This document shows positions 35,778 to 45,272 of a DNA stretch of 64,000 nt, piece after piece. Both the position numbers and the translations under genes were made by a program. The DNA comes from Leptospiraceae bacterium. GTDB lineage: Bacteria > Spirochaetota > Leptospiria > Leptospirales > Leptospiraceae. Where the stretch lies: assembly GCA_016708435.1 (NCBI GenBank), contig JADJFV010000001.1, positions 124,001-188,000 on the forward strand. Direction: 5' to 3'. The stretch's first letter is position 1; every line of letters starts with the position of its first letter. The notes under the pieces are model-generated. The model was not told the DNA's origin, did no database searches, and saw nothing but the letters and a program-made list of their open reading frames with translations.

Positions 35778-35866
35778 TTTTACCTCTTAACCGAGAATTT
35801 ATTTTTATAAATACTAGTAGTATAAATGACAGGTTGAAGTAAAGAGAAATATACAGTAAATCGGTA

Positions 35867-35888
35867 ACTCACCTTACGCAAGGTGAGT
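35867..35888. repeat. Hairpin ACTCACCTT/AAGGTGAGT
   Basis: Nine-base perfect stem with a four-base loop (ACGC). It comes 36 bases after the AsmA-like stop on the minus strand, so it may end that transcript, though no T-run follows. An almost identical hairpin at 46627-46650 occupies the same kind of position after another minus-strand gene. Confidence 0.6.
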
Positions 35889-35923
35889 CAATAAATTAGA
35901 AGTAAAACTTGGGCTATTCAGAA

Positions 35924-37819
35924 TTATTCTCTAGAGAAAATTCCTTTGATACCTTCCCATGCTTTGTGCACATACTCTGTCACTGCGGATCCTGTTATAC
36001 CTCCTACCGTAACACCTGCCGGTCCTCCGAGTAATGTCGCTCCTACATAAACTGATCCAATCCAAACAGGATCAATATAGGAAACGTTATCCGGCATAAT
36101 GCCTTTATAAAGAATTGGGACATACAGTGCTTTGCCTGCAATCCCTCCGAGACCTGCATAAATTCTAAAATCTATCTTGCGATCAAAACTTACACTTCCA
36201 CTACCATGTGCGTCTAAACCAACTCCAACCATTTTTAGATTCTGAATTTTTATCATTTTGCCTTGTATTGAATAATCAAGTGTAAGCGATTGAAATTCTG
36301 TATTCTTCCCTCGCGGACCTAGGAAATTAATCAATTTTCCAAGACTAAAAATTGGCTTTAGAATATTTGCATAACCCAATAGTTCCCCTTTTTTTACGTC
36401 TACCCTACCAGAAGATTTTAAATTATCCAAGAATAGTGGAAGTGTATTTCCATTCGAATTAAAACTTAGATTTGAGCTAAGCAAACCTTTGATATAAGGA
36501 TTCTTTGTATACTTCGCAATTAGCATTTCTGAATTAATATCTTTTAGAAATGCGTCAAAATGATAAGTAGAATTTTGACTTGCGACTACTTTTCCTTTAC
36601 CGCTAAGATGACCATAAACAACATCTGCATTGTTTATCTTGATTCCAATATCGGAATTAGCAATATCCAAATCTAGATTGATATTTTTTAATTCATATAA
36701 ATCAAATATAGCCCTGGCACAAAGAATATTCATATGGGAATAGAAATTCAAATTGCTAGTAATTCTTATATCAAGCGCACGAACAATTAAGTAAATGACC
36801 TTATAAATATCTGCATACTCTCCTCGGATATTTAGGTTCAAATAAATATCCTTTGTAAAGGTTAACATACCGTTTGCGCTAGCAATTGCACCAGTTTCAT
36901 AATAGACTCGAATACTTGTAAAATTGATTTGTTTAGTGTCTGCCAAAAAAGTGAATTCGCTATTAGCCGCAATGTTTGGATATACGGGATAGCCTGAAAA
37001 GAGTAATCCACTTATTATAACGTCCGTTTTTATATTGTATTCATTCTTAAATTTTTCTTTAAATAGTGTAAATTCTCCACTCAATGTCGTCTTATCAAAA
37101 TTAGCCCCGTAAACTAGAGAATAGTATTCCTTTAGTGGTTTAAGTGCAAAGTTATTGATTTTCCATTTAGATTCTATTTGAAGAGAATTGAAATTATAGT
37201 CGTTATTTGTATATTGAATTCTGGTATCGGATTTAAAATTGCCTGCCTGATAATTAACATCGAAGTTTAATGAAATAAGGCTTATATGATCACTACCTAC
37301 TTCTAAGTAATTAAAAAAGAAATCATCCGTTAATGCATTACTTCTTTTTACTACGAATTGAATGGACCGAAATACGATTGTATCTACATTTAAGAATGTA
37401 AAAATCTTTTGCAGACTTTTAGTATTCAGAGTCTTTTCTTTTAATTCTTTCTCTTTTTTTTCCACATCAAAACTTGTGGTTAATTCTATTATACCCTCAT
37501 CTACATTGATCTTATTTAGCTCAATGATGCCGAATAAAATTTTCCATGAAAAAAAGAACTTCATAGATTTTATTTCTACATCAAATCTATTCGTTTCTTC
37601 CATACTATGAATGCTGACTTCTTTTAGCTTAATACCAGGAGAAGGAAAGACAATAAGGCTTGATTCTTCAAAAACAATTTTAAAGTCAATCGTTGTATAT
37701 ATTTTATCAATGATGAATTGCTTATAAAAATCCTTATACGAATAAATCGAAATGAATAGCAAAAATAGAACAGAAAGAAAAACGATTGAGTAGGTTTTTT
37801 TACTCGTTAAGCTACGCAT
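35924..37819 (-). CDS. AsmA-like envelope protein
   Basis: 631 residues with one N-terminal membrane helix (YSIVFLSVLFLLFISIYSY) and a large beta-rich periplasmic part. Early repeat-like strands (IVFPSPGIKLKEVSI) and the C-terminal block LKSSGRVDVKKGELLGYAN, FQSLTLDYSIQGKMIKIQNL and GSGSVSFDRKIDFRI are typical of the AsmA/TamB group, which are thought to bridge membranes and carry phospholipid. The last 60 residues contain glycine-rich hydrophobic stretches. The start overlaps the gmd stop by eight bases, so it is translated after gmd. The exact function is unknown. Confidence 0.8.
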   Translation of the reverse strand: MRSLTSKKTYSIVFLSVLFLLFISIYSYKDFYKQFIIDKIYTTIDFKIVFEESSLIVFPSPGIKLKEVSIHSMEETNRFDVEIKSMKFFFSWKILFGIIELNKINVDEGIIELTTSFDVEKKEKELKEKTLNTKSLQKIFTFLNVDTIVFRSIQFVVKRSNALTDDFFFNYLEVGSDHISLISLNFDVNYQAGNFKSDTRIQYTNNDYNFNSLQIESKWKINNFALKPLKEYYSLVYGANFDKTTLSGEFTLFKEKFKNEYNIKTDVIISGLLFSGYPVYPNIAANSEFTFLADTKQINFTSIRVYYETGAIASANGMLTFTKDIYLNLNIRGEYADIYKVIYLIVRALDIRITSNLNFYSHMNILCARAIFDLYELKNINLDLDIANSDIGIKINNADVVYGHLSGKGKVVASQNSTYHFDAFLKDINSEMLIAKYTKNPYIKGLLSSNLSFNSNGNTLPLFLDNLKSSGRVDVKKGELLGYANILKPIFSLGKLINFLGPRGKNTEFQSLTLDYSIQGKMIKIQNLKMVGVGLDAHGSGSVSFDRKIDFRIYAGLGGIAGKALYVPILYKGIMPDNVSYIDPVWIGSVYVGATLLGGPAGVTVGGITGSAVTEYVHKAWEGIKGIFSRE

Positions 37820-38831
37820 GGCGTAATTTTTCTATATCACTACGAACCATAATCTCAGAAATTTGTTTGTAATCTAAATTAGAAACCCAATTTAATTTTT
37901 CTTTTGCTTTTGCAGGGTTGCCACAGGCAGATTTGATTTCTATCGGTCTGTAAAATTTTGGATTAATACATACCATTAATTCTCCCGAATGATCATCGTA
38001 TGCCTTTAAGTTCTCTGATTCCCCCTCCCATCTGAGGTTAATATTAATTACCCGAAAAGAATTTTCTATAAAATTACGCACTTTTGTTTTCTTGCCGGTT
38101 GCGAATACATAATCTTCTGGCTTTTCCGCTTGCAAGGAGAGATACATTCCTTCTACAAATTCTTTTGCGTAGCCCCAATCTTTCTCCGCATCTAGATTGC
38201 CTACTTCTAAGACTGATTTATTTCCTAAAGACCAATTCGCTACATGGAGACTTACTTTTCTAGAAAAGAAATCTTCACCACGAAGTTCCGATTCATGCCC
38301 GAATAAAATTCCATTTACGCAAAATAATCCAAATGCATTTCTATAATTTATATTCATCCAATGCGCATAAGACTTTGCCACAGCGTATGGATTTGCCGGC
38401 TGATGCGGAGTATCCTCTGTTTGCTGAACCGTATTGGAATTTCCAAATATTTCGGAACTACTTGCTTGGAAGAATTTGGTATGCGGACTAAATTTTTTAA
38501 TCGCCTCTAGAATATGCAAAACACTGAGACCATCCATTAAACTTGTCTCTAGAGGTGATTTAAAACTTTCAACGACACTACTTTGCGCTGCGAGATTATA
38601 AAATTCATCAGGCTGAATTTCTTTAATGCATTTTTCAATCGATACTGGATCCGAAAGGTTAAATTGATAAAACTGAATGTTCCCTAAAATTCCAAAGTGG
38701 TTCAATCGCCAGTTTATAAATTTATTTACGTCTCTTACGCCACCATAAACTTTGTAACCCTTTGAAAGTAATAGCTTTGCTAGCCATGCACCGTCTTGGC
38801 CTGAGATGCCTGAGATAAAAACTTTCTTCAT
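37812..38831 (-). CDS. gmd: GDP-mannose 4,6-dehydratase
   Basis: Turns GDP-mannose into GDP-4-keto-6-deoxymannose, the first committed step to GDP-fucose, rhamnose or perosamine. 339 residues. Rossmann motif GISGQDGAWLAKLL, QPDEFYNLAAQSSV, the catalytic ASSSEIFG and YxxxK in YAVAKSYAHW. The NGILFGHESELRGEDFFSRKV segment is diagnostic for Gmd. The product would feed surface-glycan synthesis, as would the separate sugar transferase at 26.4 kb. It is coupled to the AsmA-like gene by an eight-base overlap. Confidence 0.92.
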   Translation of the reverse strand: MKKVFISGISGQDGAWLAKLLLSKGYKVYGGVRDVNKFINWRLNHFGILGNIQFYQFNLSDPVSIEKCIKEIQPDEFYNLAAQSSVVESFKSPLETSLMDGLSVLHILEAIKKFSPHTKFFQASSSEIFGNSNTVQQTEDTPHQPANPYAVAKSYAHWMNINYRNAFGLFCVNGILFGHESELRGEDFFSRKVSLHVANWSLGNKSVLEVGNLDAEKDWGYAKEFVEGMYLSLQAEKPEDYVFATGKKTKVRNFIENSFRVININLRWEGESENLKAYDDHSGELMVCINPKFYRPIEIKSACGNPAKAKEKLNWVSNLDYKQISEIMVRSDIEKLRHA

Positions 38832-38933
38832 AACTTAGTTTAAGCTAAAATAATAAGTAAAATGTCAGCGTAAATAAAAATATTTAATTTGCGCTGATTC
38901 GCTAATTTTTAGAGTGACTACTAGGAAGAGGCA

Positions 38934-39905
38934 ATGAATACAAATAGAACTATTTTGCTGTTTATTTTAATTTTTACTTTCACATCAACCATTTTAGGTA
39001 TGATGCATATCGCAATTCAGTCAAAATCAAAAATTACAAAAACAGGAAACATGAATGTTTTCAAAAATACTTTAGAATCAGCAGTTCTTGTAAAAGTGGA
39101 AGGAGAGATTCATTCTGGAAAATCTACTTACCAATCCACAGGCGCTGATACAGTTCTAGATAAACTGAGAGAAATTGAAGATAACAATGACATCAAAGGA
39201 GTCTTAATCGAAATCAATTCTCCCGGCGGCACTGTGGGAGCTTCCCAAGAAATCTTCGAGCAACTCATGTATCTGAGAGAAAAGAAAAATAAAAAAGTTG
39301 TCGTCTCCATGAAAGACCTCGCTGCATCCGGCGGCTATTATATAGCAAGTGCGGCTGATTATATTTATACGGAAGCGGGAACAATCACCGGCTCCATCGG
39401 GGTAATTACTGTTAGCCCAAACATTTCCGGTCTATTAAAAAAATATTCTGTTGAAATGCGAGTCTACAAAGCAGGCAAATACAAAGACATTCTTTCCATG
39501 TTCAAAGATTCCACTGAAGAAGAAGTTGCTATCATAGAAGGATTACTTTCCGACACTTACAATCGTTTCATTGCAGATGTAGCACGCGGAAGGAAGAAAA
39601 AAGTTTCGACGATAGAAAAGTTAGCAGAAGGTAAAATTTATTCAGGAGAAGCTGCGGTTAAAAACAAATTAGCCGATGAAATTGGCGGGCGAAGAGAAGC
39701 GATGAGCAAATTAACGGAATTATGCGGAGTCAGTCATTTGAATCTACTTGAAGATGAAGAATCTCCTTTTGATAGATTGTTTAATATCATGGGAACAAAG
39801 TTAAATTCCATTTCTGGATTCGGAGGACAAAATACTTTTAGCATCAAGCATTTAAAGTCTCCCATTCTATTAATAATGCCGTCTGCTTTTAGCATTCAGG
39901 AATAA
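38934..39905 (+). CDS. sppA: Signal peptide peptidase SppA, short form
   Basis: Membrane-anchored S49 protease that degrades leftover signal peptides. 323 residues with one N-terminal membrane helix. The nucleophile is Ser132 in DLAASGGYYIAS; the general base is probably Lys184 in KAGKYKDIL, the same 52-residue spacing as in Bacillus SppA. INSPGGTVGAS is the conserved oxyanion-region motif. The protein is the short, single-domain type. The next gene follows at 8 bases and surE after that, suggesting one transcript. Confidence 0.93.
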   Translation: MNTNRTILLFILIFTFTSTILGMMHIAIQSKSKITKTGNMNVFKNTLESAVLVKVEGEIHSGKSTYQSTGADTVLDKLREIEDNNDIKGVLIEINSPGGTVGASQEIFEQLMYLREKKNKKVVVSMKDLAASGGYYIASAADYIYTEAGTITGSIGVITVSPNISGLLKKYSVEMRVYKAGKYKDILSMFKDSTEEEVAIIEGLLSDTYNRFIADVARGRKKKVSTIEKLAEGKIYSGEAAVKNKLADEIGGRREAMSKLTELCGVSHLNLLEDEESPFDRLFNIMGTKLNSISGFGGQNTFSIKHLKSPILLIMPSAFSIQE

Positions 39906-39913
39906 GAGGATTC

Positions 39914-40495
39914 ATGAATACATTTCTTGAAACGATAACAGATTTATTCTTGGATAGAGAAGAATTTCTAAAAGCCTTTAGTCCGCTCAATAAAACTACT
40001 AAGTTCATTGAATTCTTTTGCATTCTATTTGGCTCAATATCTCTTTCTATGTCTGCCATTTTGATAAACCCTCCTTATACTAGCGGTTATATTGCATTAA
40101 TCGCTTTACTCACGATGGGAAATTATTTCTTCTTATCTCTTTTATCTTCTTTTCTTTCTTATTCGATTGATTTTAAAGCAAAGAATCTAATTAAAACAGG
40201 AGACTTTCCAAGCTTGATTTCTTCTGCTCGCACAATCAATATCGTTTATATTTTTGCCTGTCCTGTTGCAATTGTTTTTAGTTATGTAGGCATAACGTCA
40301 TTTTCCGCATTCCTTGGAATATTACTTATAACCGTTAGTTCTTATATTTGGATTTTTTCTGGATACGCGAATGAAATTTATGGAATGGGTGGATATAGAA
40401 CCTTTAAGACAATCGTCGGTTCTATGTTCTTTCTTTTGTATATCCCATTTATGATATTGTTTTATTTTCTCATGAATCTCAGTGTTATTATTTGA
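39914..40495 (+). CDS. Yip1-like membrane protein
   Basis: 193 residues, five predicted membrane helices, with a soluble N-terminal helix (ETITDLFLDREEFLKAF). This layout, and the spacing of the helices with a final run of aromatic residues, is like the YIP1 family of bacterial membrane proteins. The family has no settled function in bacteria. It sits between sppA and surE, with short gaps, so it is probably cotranscribed with them. The family call is tentative. Confidence 0.6.
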   Translation: MNTFLETITDLFLDREEFLKAFSPLNKTTKFIEFFCILFGSISLSMSAILINPPYTSGYIALIALLTMGNYFFLSLLSSFLSYSIDFKAKNLIKTGDFPSLISSARTINIVYIFACPVAIVFSYVGITSFSAFLGILLITVSSYIWIFSGYANEIYGMGGYRTFKTIVGSMFFLLYIPFMILFYFLMNLSVII

Positions 40496-40513
40496 AAAAT
40501 TAGGTGGTTAATA

Positions 40514-41254
40514 GTGAATATACTCATAACAAACGATGATGGAATTACAAGCCTCGGTATCCATGCTCTTAAAAAAGCTCTTTCAAAAAAACATAACGTT
40601 TTCTTAATTTGTCCCGCAAAAGAAAGGTCAGCAACTTCACAAGCGCTTACAATCTTTCATAGAATCCATGTAGAGAAATTAGAAGATACAACGTATACCG
40701 TAGACGGTTTTCCTACTGATTGTGTAAACATAGGATTCTTTGGAAATATTTTTCCTGAAATTGATATGGTTATTTCTGGAATCAATCGTGGTGTTAATAT
40801 GGGGCACGATGTTCATTATTCGGGAACTGTTGGAGCAGCGAGACATGGAGCGGTTCATCAGCGTTATTCGCTTGCAGTAAGCTCCGGGAACAGAGACGAC
40901 CACTACGAATTTGAAAGAGAAGCCGAATTTATAAATCATTTTATCGAAGAAAAACTATCTTGTTTAAAGAAAGGAATCGTGTATAATATTAATTTTCCGC
41001 TAGAATTTTCAAAAGAGTTATCAGAAATTAAACTCACTAAATTAGGGCAGAGAACTTATTCTGATCGCTATGAAATCGCGCATATCAAAGACAATGTATA
41101 TCATTACTTCTTAGCACTTACTGAGCTTGGATTTATAAATTCTGCTGGTTCTGACTTTGAATCATACACTAAGGGCTACGTAACATTAACCCCTATCACA
41201 CTCTACACAACAGATAACGATGAATTCAATCACCTACAGAAGACATTTTACTAA
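40514..41254 (+). CDS. surE: 5'/3'-nucleotidase SurE
   Basis: Dephosphorylates nucleoside monophosphates in stationary phase and stress. 246 residues, GTG start at 40514 with an AGGTGG site upstream. The metal-binding ITNDDGITSLGIHAL opens the protein. CPAKERSATSQALT and VISGINRGVNMGHDVHYSGT complete the active site, followed by GAARHGA. Length is normal. It ends the sppA-led group, and a dispersed TCATCGGTG repeat follows before the methyltransferase gene. Confidence 0.95.
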   Translation: MNILITNDDGITSLGIHALKKALSKKHNVFLICPAKERSATSQALTIFHRIHVEKLEDTTYTVDGFPTDCVNIGFFGNIFPEIDMVISGINRGVNMGHDVHYSGTVGAARHGAVHQRYSLAVSSGNRDDHYEFEREAEFINHFIEEKLSCLKKGIVYNINFPLEFSKELSEIKLTKLGQRTYSDRYEIAHIKDNVYHYFLALTELGFINSAGSDFESYTKGYVTLTPITLYTTDNDEFNHLQKTFY

Positions 41255-41308
41255 GTATAGACTCAACAGGCTTAAGATGATCGCAAAAACTACTATATAC
41301 AAAAATAC

Positions 41309-41347
41309 ATCGGTGTTCATCGGTGTTCATCGGTGGTAATCTTTTAA
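41309..41347. repeat. TCATCGGTG tandem dispersed repeat
   Basis: ATCGGTGTTC is present twice in tandem, followed by ATCGGTGGTAATCTTTT. It is the same unit as at 3842-3878. It ends four bases before the methyltransferase ATG, so the repeat forms that gene's leader and probably supplies whatever ribosome site it has (GGTGG, 13 bases upstream). Confidence 0.6.
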
Positions 41348-41351
41348 AAGT

Positions 41352-42086
41352 ATGCAAAACGCTAAGCCCTATGCAAAGTTCGCTGAAGTCTATGACCATG
41401 TAATGGGTCATATTGATTTTAAAAAATGGGCTTTGTTTATTTTAAAGTCGAGCTTTCCTGATAAAATTCCTGCGCGTGCACTTGACCTAGGATGTGGGAC
41501 TGGTTCTCTGTTTAGATATTTCCCAGCGATGACTTATAAAGTCGGCATGGATATTTCTCCTGAAATGGTTACAACGGCTAATAAGAATTATCCCGATACA
41601 GTTTTCCAAGTGGGAGACATTCGAAATTTTAAGTTTGATTCTGCCTTCGACTTAATTACATGTAACCATGATACTCTAAACTATTTGACAGACTATTCCG
41701 ACTTAGATAAACATTTTACCTCCATTCGAAACAATTTAGCAGATAATGGATATTACCTATTTGACGTAAGCAGTGAGCGCAATCTCACCCAAAATTTCCA
41801 CGATAGAATCTTTAGAGAAACAATTGGAAATACTCTTTTTATATGGGAAAATTCTTACGATGAAAAGAAAAAAGAAATTGTTTCAAATCTATACTTCGCT
41901 ACAGACGATGAAAACGGTTTCCATGAATTCAAAGAAGTCCATAAACAAAGATATTATTCCAACGACGAGATTAAGCACTCAGTAGAAAAGAATGGTCTTA
42001 AACTTTTAAAGATTGGCTCTGATTATAAAAAATGGTCTTATGATAAAAATGCATCTCTTATAAACTTTAAAGTTAGTAAGAGATGA
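41352..42086 (+). CDS. Class I SAM-dependent methyltransferase
   Basis: 244 residues. SAM-binding motif I is in ARALDLGCGTGSLFRYF, the acidic loop follows in VGMDISPEMVTTANK, motif III-like NHDTLNYL and a post-motif YLFDVSSE. The N-terminal YAKFAEVYDHVMGHIDF resembles the TylM1/DesVI-like small-molecule methyltransferase group. The acceptor is unknown; it could be a small metabolite or a sugar. It stands alone after surE. Its leader is made of a dispersed repeat, so expression signals may have been borrowed from that element. Confidence 0.88.
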   Translation: MQNAKPYAKFAEVYDHVMGHIDFKKWALFILKSSFPDKIPARALDLGCGTGSLFRYFPAMTYKVGMDISPEMVTTANKNYPDTVFQVGDIRNFKFDSAFDLITCNHDTLNYLTDYSDLDKHFTSIRNNLADNGYYLFDVSSERNLTQNFHDRIFRETIGNTLFIWENSYDEKKKEIVSNLYFATDDENGFHEFKEVHKQRYYSNDEIKHSVEKNGLKLLKIGSDYKKWSYDKNASLINFKVSKR

Positions 42087-42100
42087 TTGATTATATCAGT

Positions 42101-43426
42101 TTACTTACGAACACATCTAACTTTATTGTTCGCTCTTTGAATATCGCCTTGTGGTCCAAAGTAATAGAATAGACCATTTGTGAGAGTTGTAGAGGAAGCA
42201 GCCGGAGTAGAAGAAACATTAGTTTTATAATTGCTTCTTTGTGCACCGGCACCATGAACATCATAATAATTTGAATTCATATATCCAGCGGCTCTACCAA
42301 AAGAAAGGTATACTCCTGATTTGCCGCTACCGTCATTCCAAATATGTGTAGTCGATGCCCAATAATAACCATAATCAGTTGCACTGTTTTCATTTAGAAA
42401 GGAAGTGGCTGTGAATTTAGAATCAATAGCAGCACTACTTGTAGTTGCGGGAGAACGGGTGTAATCCACAATGCTTTGCAATTCCTTTGCGTTAGGTAAT
42501 CTCCAGTCGGTATAATTTGCAGTGGTTGCATCTTCACAGGTTTTCACAGCATTGTCCCAATCAGTAGAATCACTGTCTTTCGTTTGCCACATGAGTCCGG
42601 TAGAACTATCCGTGATGGTATTATCTCCATTATCCTTAAAACTATTCACTCCATAGCTAGTATTCCCACTAACGCATCTTACATAAAAGGTATTTGATGC
42701 GCCACTTGCTTTCGTGATTGGATATCCCTTAATTCTACCGTCGATAAAATTAACTCCAAACATTGTGGCATCATTTGCCATAGTCGTTGATACATATTGT
42801 GTAGAGGTTGCGTATTGACCATCAATCACTCTTTCATTTGCACTTACATCTCCAAATCCAACATCAAAAGCAGTCGTGTCAATGAAGGGCGTAAGAGAAG
42901 ACGTTACACAACTAGTTGAGCCGGCAGTAGAGCAAGCAACCGTAGAGCTCGCATCTTTTCCGCTAAATAATATCAGCGAGTAAAGAGTTTTTATATCTGG
43001 AAGTCTCCATGTGTAGCCGCCGGTTGTCAAACCAGAACAATATGTTTTAGCAGTGGCTAACGACATTTTATCCGTAGTTGTAAGCGTTCCGCTGTTATCG
43101 GTATCAGCAGTCTTCGTCCACAAAAGCCCTGTGATATTATCAGTAATGATTGTGCCAGCACTATTCTTTGTATAGCTTGGCTGATTTCCGCTATAGTCCG
43201 CATCGTATCCAGTTTTTATACAGGTTGTTGCTGAACCAGAACTAGTGGTGTAACAAGTAGATTGATTTGTATCTACTATTGTATAAGTCAAGGTTGAAGA
43301 AGTTGTTGTCCTAGTTGTAGAAGCATATGCCAGTAGTGCTGCTAAGGAAGAATTATCTTTTTTATCATCCTTGCAATTCATTACTGATATAAATAGAATT
43401 AACATAAGTAAAATTAGTCGCGTCAT
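42101..43426 (-). CDS. Lipoprotein with two Lcl/DUF1566 domains
   Basis: 441 residues from ATG 43426, chosen because AGAGAGGG lies just upstream and the lipobox VMNC then falls at the right distance in MTRLILLMLILFISVMNCKD. After a Ser/Thr-rich linker come two Lcl C-terminal/DUF1566 domains. Both show the TWRLPDIKTLYSL-like block (residues about 140; second copy DWRLPNAKELQSIVD at about 325), preceded by GLLWTKTADTD and GLMWQTKDSD, and end in CVR (YVRCVSGN, KVRCVRK). These are surface or adhesin-like domains in spirochaetes. It faces the envelope. It lies alone, convergent with the methyltransferase. Confidence 0.88.
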   Translation of the reverse strand: MTRLILLMLILFISVMNCKDDKKDNSSLAALLAYASTTRTTTSSTLTYTIVDTNQSTCYTTSSGSATTCIKTGYDADYSGNQPSYTKNSAGTIITDNITGLLWTKTADTDNSGTLTTTDKMSLATAKTYCSGLTTGGYTWRLPDIKTLYSLILFSGKDASSTVACSTAGSTSCVTSSLTPFIDTTAFDVGFGDVSANERVIDGQYATSTQYVSTTMANDATMFGVNFIDGRIKGYPITKASGASNTFYVRCVSGNTSYGVNSFKDNGDNTITDSSTGLMWQTKDSDSTDWDNAVKTCEDATTANYTDWRLPNAKELQSIVDYTRSPATTSSAAIDSKFTATSFLNENSATDYGYYWASTTHIWNDGSGKSGVYLSFGRAAGYMNSNYYDVHGAGAQRSNYKTNVSSTPAASSTTLTNGLFYYFGPQGDIQRANNKVRCVRK

Positions 43427-43623
43427 AATATACCCTCTCTTAAAAATTATATTATTCAATTAAGATACAAGGTAAAGAAAACTCCAATAAAAAAACATAG
43501 TTTAGTGGCTAATGATACATTTTTGTAGACCTACCTTACCTTTTAGGACAAATTCTGCGGATACTGAGTTTAAGTATTAAAGCAATAACTATAGTAAGGC
43601 ATTGGGTTCCTTTGTTCTAGTGA

Positions 43624-44106
43624 TTAATTGGACTGTAACAATCTACAAGAAATCTCTTCATAGCTTACTTGCAGATAATCAGCAGTAGCCTTATGCCTTG
43701 CCTTAAATTGAGTTTTTAACTTCTCTGCAACAAAGTATTTACTTATAGAGTTTAAAAAGAATTCAAATTCGATATGATCGTTTAATACTGAATATCCGCT
43801 GAAGGAAGAAAAACGATGCTCATGCCTAAAGAAATTAAATGGTCCTACTTTCTGGATATCTACAAACAATTCATTCTTCTGGTATTCAATATGTCTAGCA
43901 ATCCATTTTTTTTGAATGCCGGGCAATATCTTTACATTTAAGATTGCCTCTGTTCCAATTTGAGAAATGGAGGAAGGAGCTTGGATAACTTCTACAGATT
44001 TATCTAAAGCGACGAGTGTTTTAAATCCAATATCCTCTTCATGAAACTGAAAAAGTTTTTCGACAGGACAATGGAAAATCGATTTACATTCAAAAATAGC
44101 ATTCAT
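43624..44106 (-). CDS. SRPBCC/START-like ligand-binding protein
   Basis: 160 residues from ATG 44106; a longer frame overlapping the divergent lipoprotein gene is less likely. The start FECKSIFHCPVEKLFQFHE is typical of the helix-grip (polyketide cyclase/START-like) fold. Later blocks WIARHIEYQKNELFVDIQKVGPFNFFRHEHRF and VLNDHIEFEF match the COG4276-type group. It would bind a hydrophobic ligand; which one is unknown. It is divergent from the metallo-beta-lactamase lipoprotein gene with a 60-base gap. Confidence 0.75.
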   Translation of the reverse strand: MNAIFECKSIFHCPVEKLFQFHEEDIGFKTLVALDKSVEVIQAPSSISQIGTEAILNVKILPGIQKKWIARHIEYQKNELFVDIQKVGPFNFFRHEHRFSSFSGYSVLNDHIEFEFFLNSISKYFVAEKLKTQFKARHKATADYLQVSYEEISCRLLQSN

Positions 44107-44166
44107 GTGTCTTAGACTGTTAATTTCTATTTGCAAAACTTTATATGTTAAATTTGATGAGAAACT

Positions 44167-45207
44167 ATGAAATTGATTCAATTCCTAATTCTACTTTTAT
44201 TCTCCTGTAAGAATCTTACAATCCCTATGATTCCAGATGATTCTCCGAAGTCTCATCACACAAAAGAAGGATTTCAAAATCTAAATCCTACAATCAAAGC
44301 TAATGGTCTAGGTCCTGTGATACTCTGGAAATTAGGCAATCTTTTTAAAACAACTCCTTCAACAGAGGCCGAAGACTATAAAATAGAAACCATCTCTAAC
44401 GATGGAGCAAAGATTAGAGAAAATAAAGATAGAATGAGCTTTACCTGGATTGGTCATGCGAGCGTATTAATACAATTAGACGGAAAAAACATTTTAACCG
44501 ATCCCATCTGGTCAGAGCGGTGTTCACCCATTAGCTTCATCGGTCCTAAACGTTTTACAAATCCGGGTATACAGATAAATGACCTTCCTCCTATAGACAT
44601 AATCGTTATTAGCCACAACCATTACGATCATATGGATTTACCCACTCTGAAAGAATTAGATAAACGATTTAAACCTACAATATATGCTGGATTAGGAAAC
44701 CAGGATTTCTTAAAAGGAGAAGGACTTACGAACGTTGTAGAATTAGATTGGTGGGATATTCGTTTAGAGAAAGATTTAAAAATTGTTTTTACTCCCACTC
44801 AACATTTTTCCGGTCGTGGAATATTTGATCGAGAAGAAACTCTTTGGGGAAGTTATATCATAGAAGGAAAATCAGAAACGATTTATTTTGCAGGGGATAC
44901 TGGCTATTTTCCCGAATTCAAAGAAATCGGAAAACGTTTTCCTAAAATTGATGTAGCCATTTTACCTATTGGTGCTTATGAGCCTCGCTGGTTTATGAAA
45001 CCTATTCATATGAATCCAGAAGACACTCTACAGGCATTCTCTGATCTCGGCGCAAAATATCTATTACCCATGCACTATCTAACATTCGTATTAACCGATG
45101 AAGCACTAGATGAGCCTCTAAAATTTACTAGGTCTCTATTTGAATCAAGGCAAATACCGCTCAATAATCTATTAGATTTAAAAATTGGTGAAAGTAAGTT
45201 TTATTAG
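44167..45207 (+). CDS. Metallo-beta-lactamase-fold lipoprotein, NAPE-PLD-like
   Basis: 346 residues. MKLIQFLILLLFSCKN gives a lipoprotein signal (lipobox LFSC). Zinc ligands: the HxHxDH motif in SHNHYDHMDLP, His in TPTQHFSGRG, Asp in YFAGDTGYF and His in LLPMHYLTF. The pattern with WIGHASVLIQLDGKNILTDPIWS is the UlaG/NAPE-PLD group, whose members hydrolyse phosphodiesters or lactones, including N-acyl phosphatidylethanolamines. A membrane-anchored phospholipase-type role fits the lipobox but is inferred. Confidence 0.87.
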   Translation: MKLIQFLILLLFSCKNLTIPMIPDDSPKSHHTKEGFQNLNPTIKANGLGPVILWKLGNLFKTTPSTEAEDYKIETISNDGAKIRENKDRMSFTWIGHASVLIQLDGKNILTDPIWSERCSPISFIGPKRFTNPGIQINDLPPIDIIVISHNHYDHMDLPTLKELDKRFKPTIYAGLGNQDFLKGEGLTNVVELDWWDIRLEKDLKIVFTPTQHFSGRGIFDREETLWGSYIIEGKSETIYFAGDTGYFPEFKEIGKRFPKIDVAILPIGAYEPRWFMKPIHMNPEDTLQAFSDLGAKYLLPMHYLTFVLTDEALDEPLKFTRSLFESRQIPLNNLLDLKIGESKFY

Positions 45208-45272
45208 TTTTTTTGTTGCAAAAGATTCTCAACATTATAGAATACGCGCATTCATTCAAAGGAGATTCTTCA

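Noticed and set aside
41226..41411. 61-residue minus-strand frame between surE and the methyltransferase
   Set aside because: It mainly translates the TCATCGGTG repeat (MNTDEHR) and overlaps two real genes.
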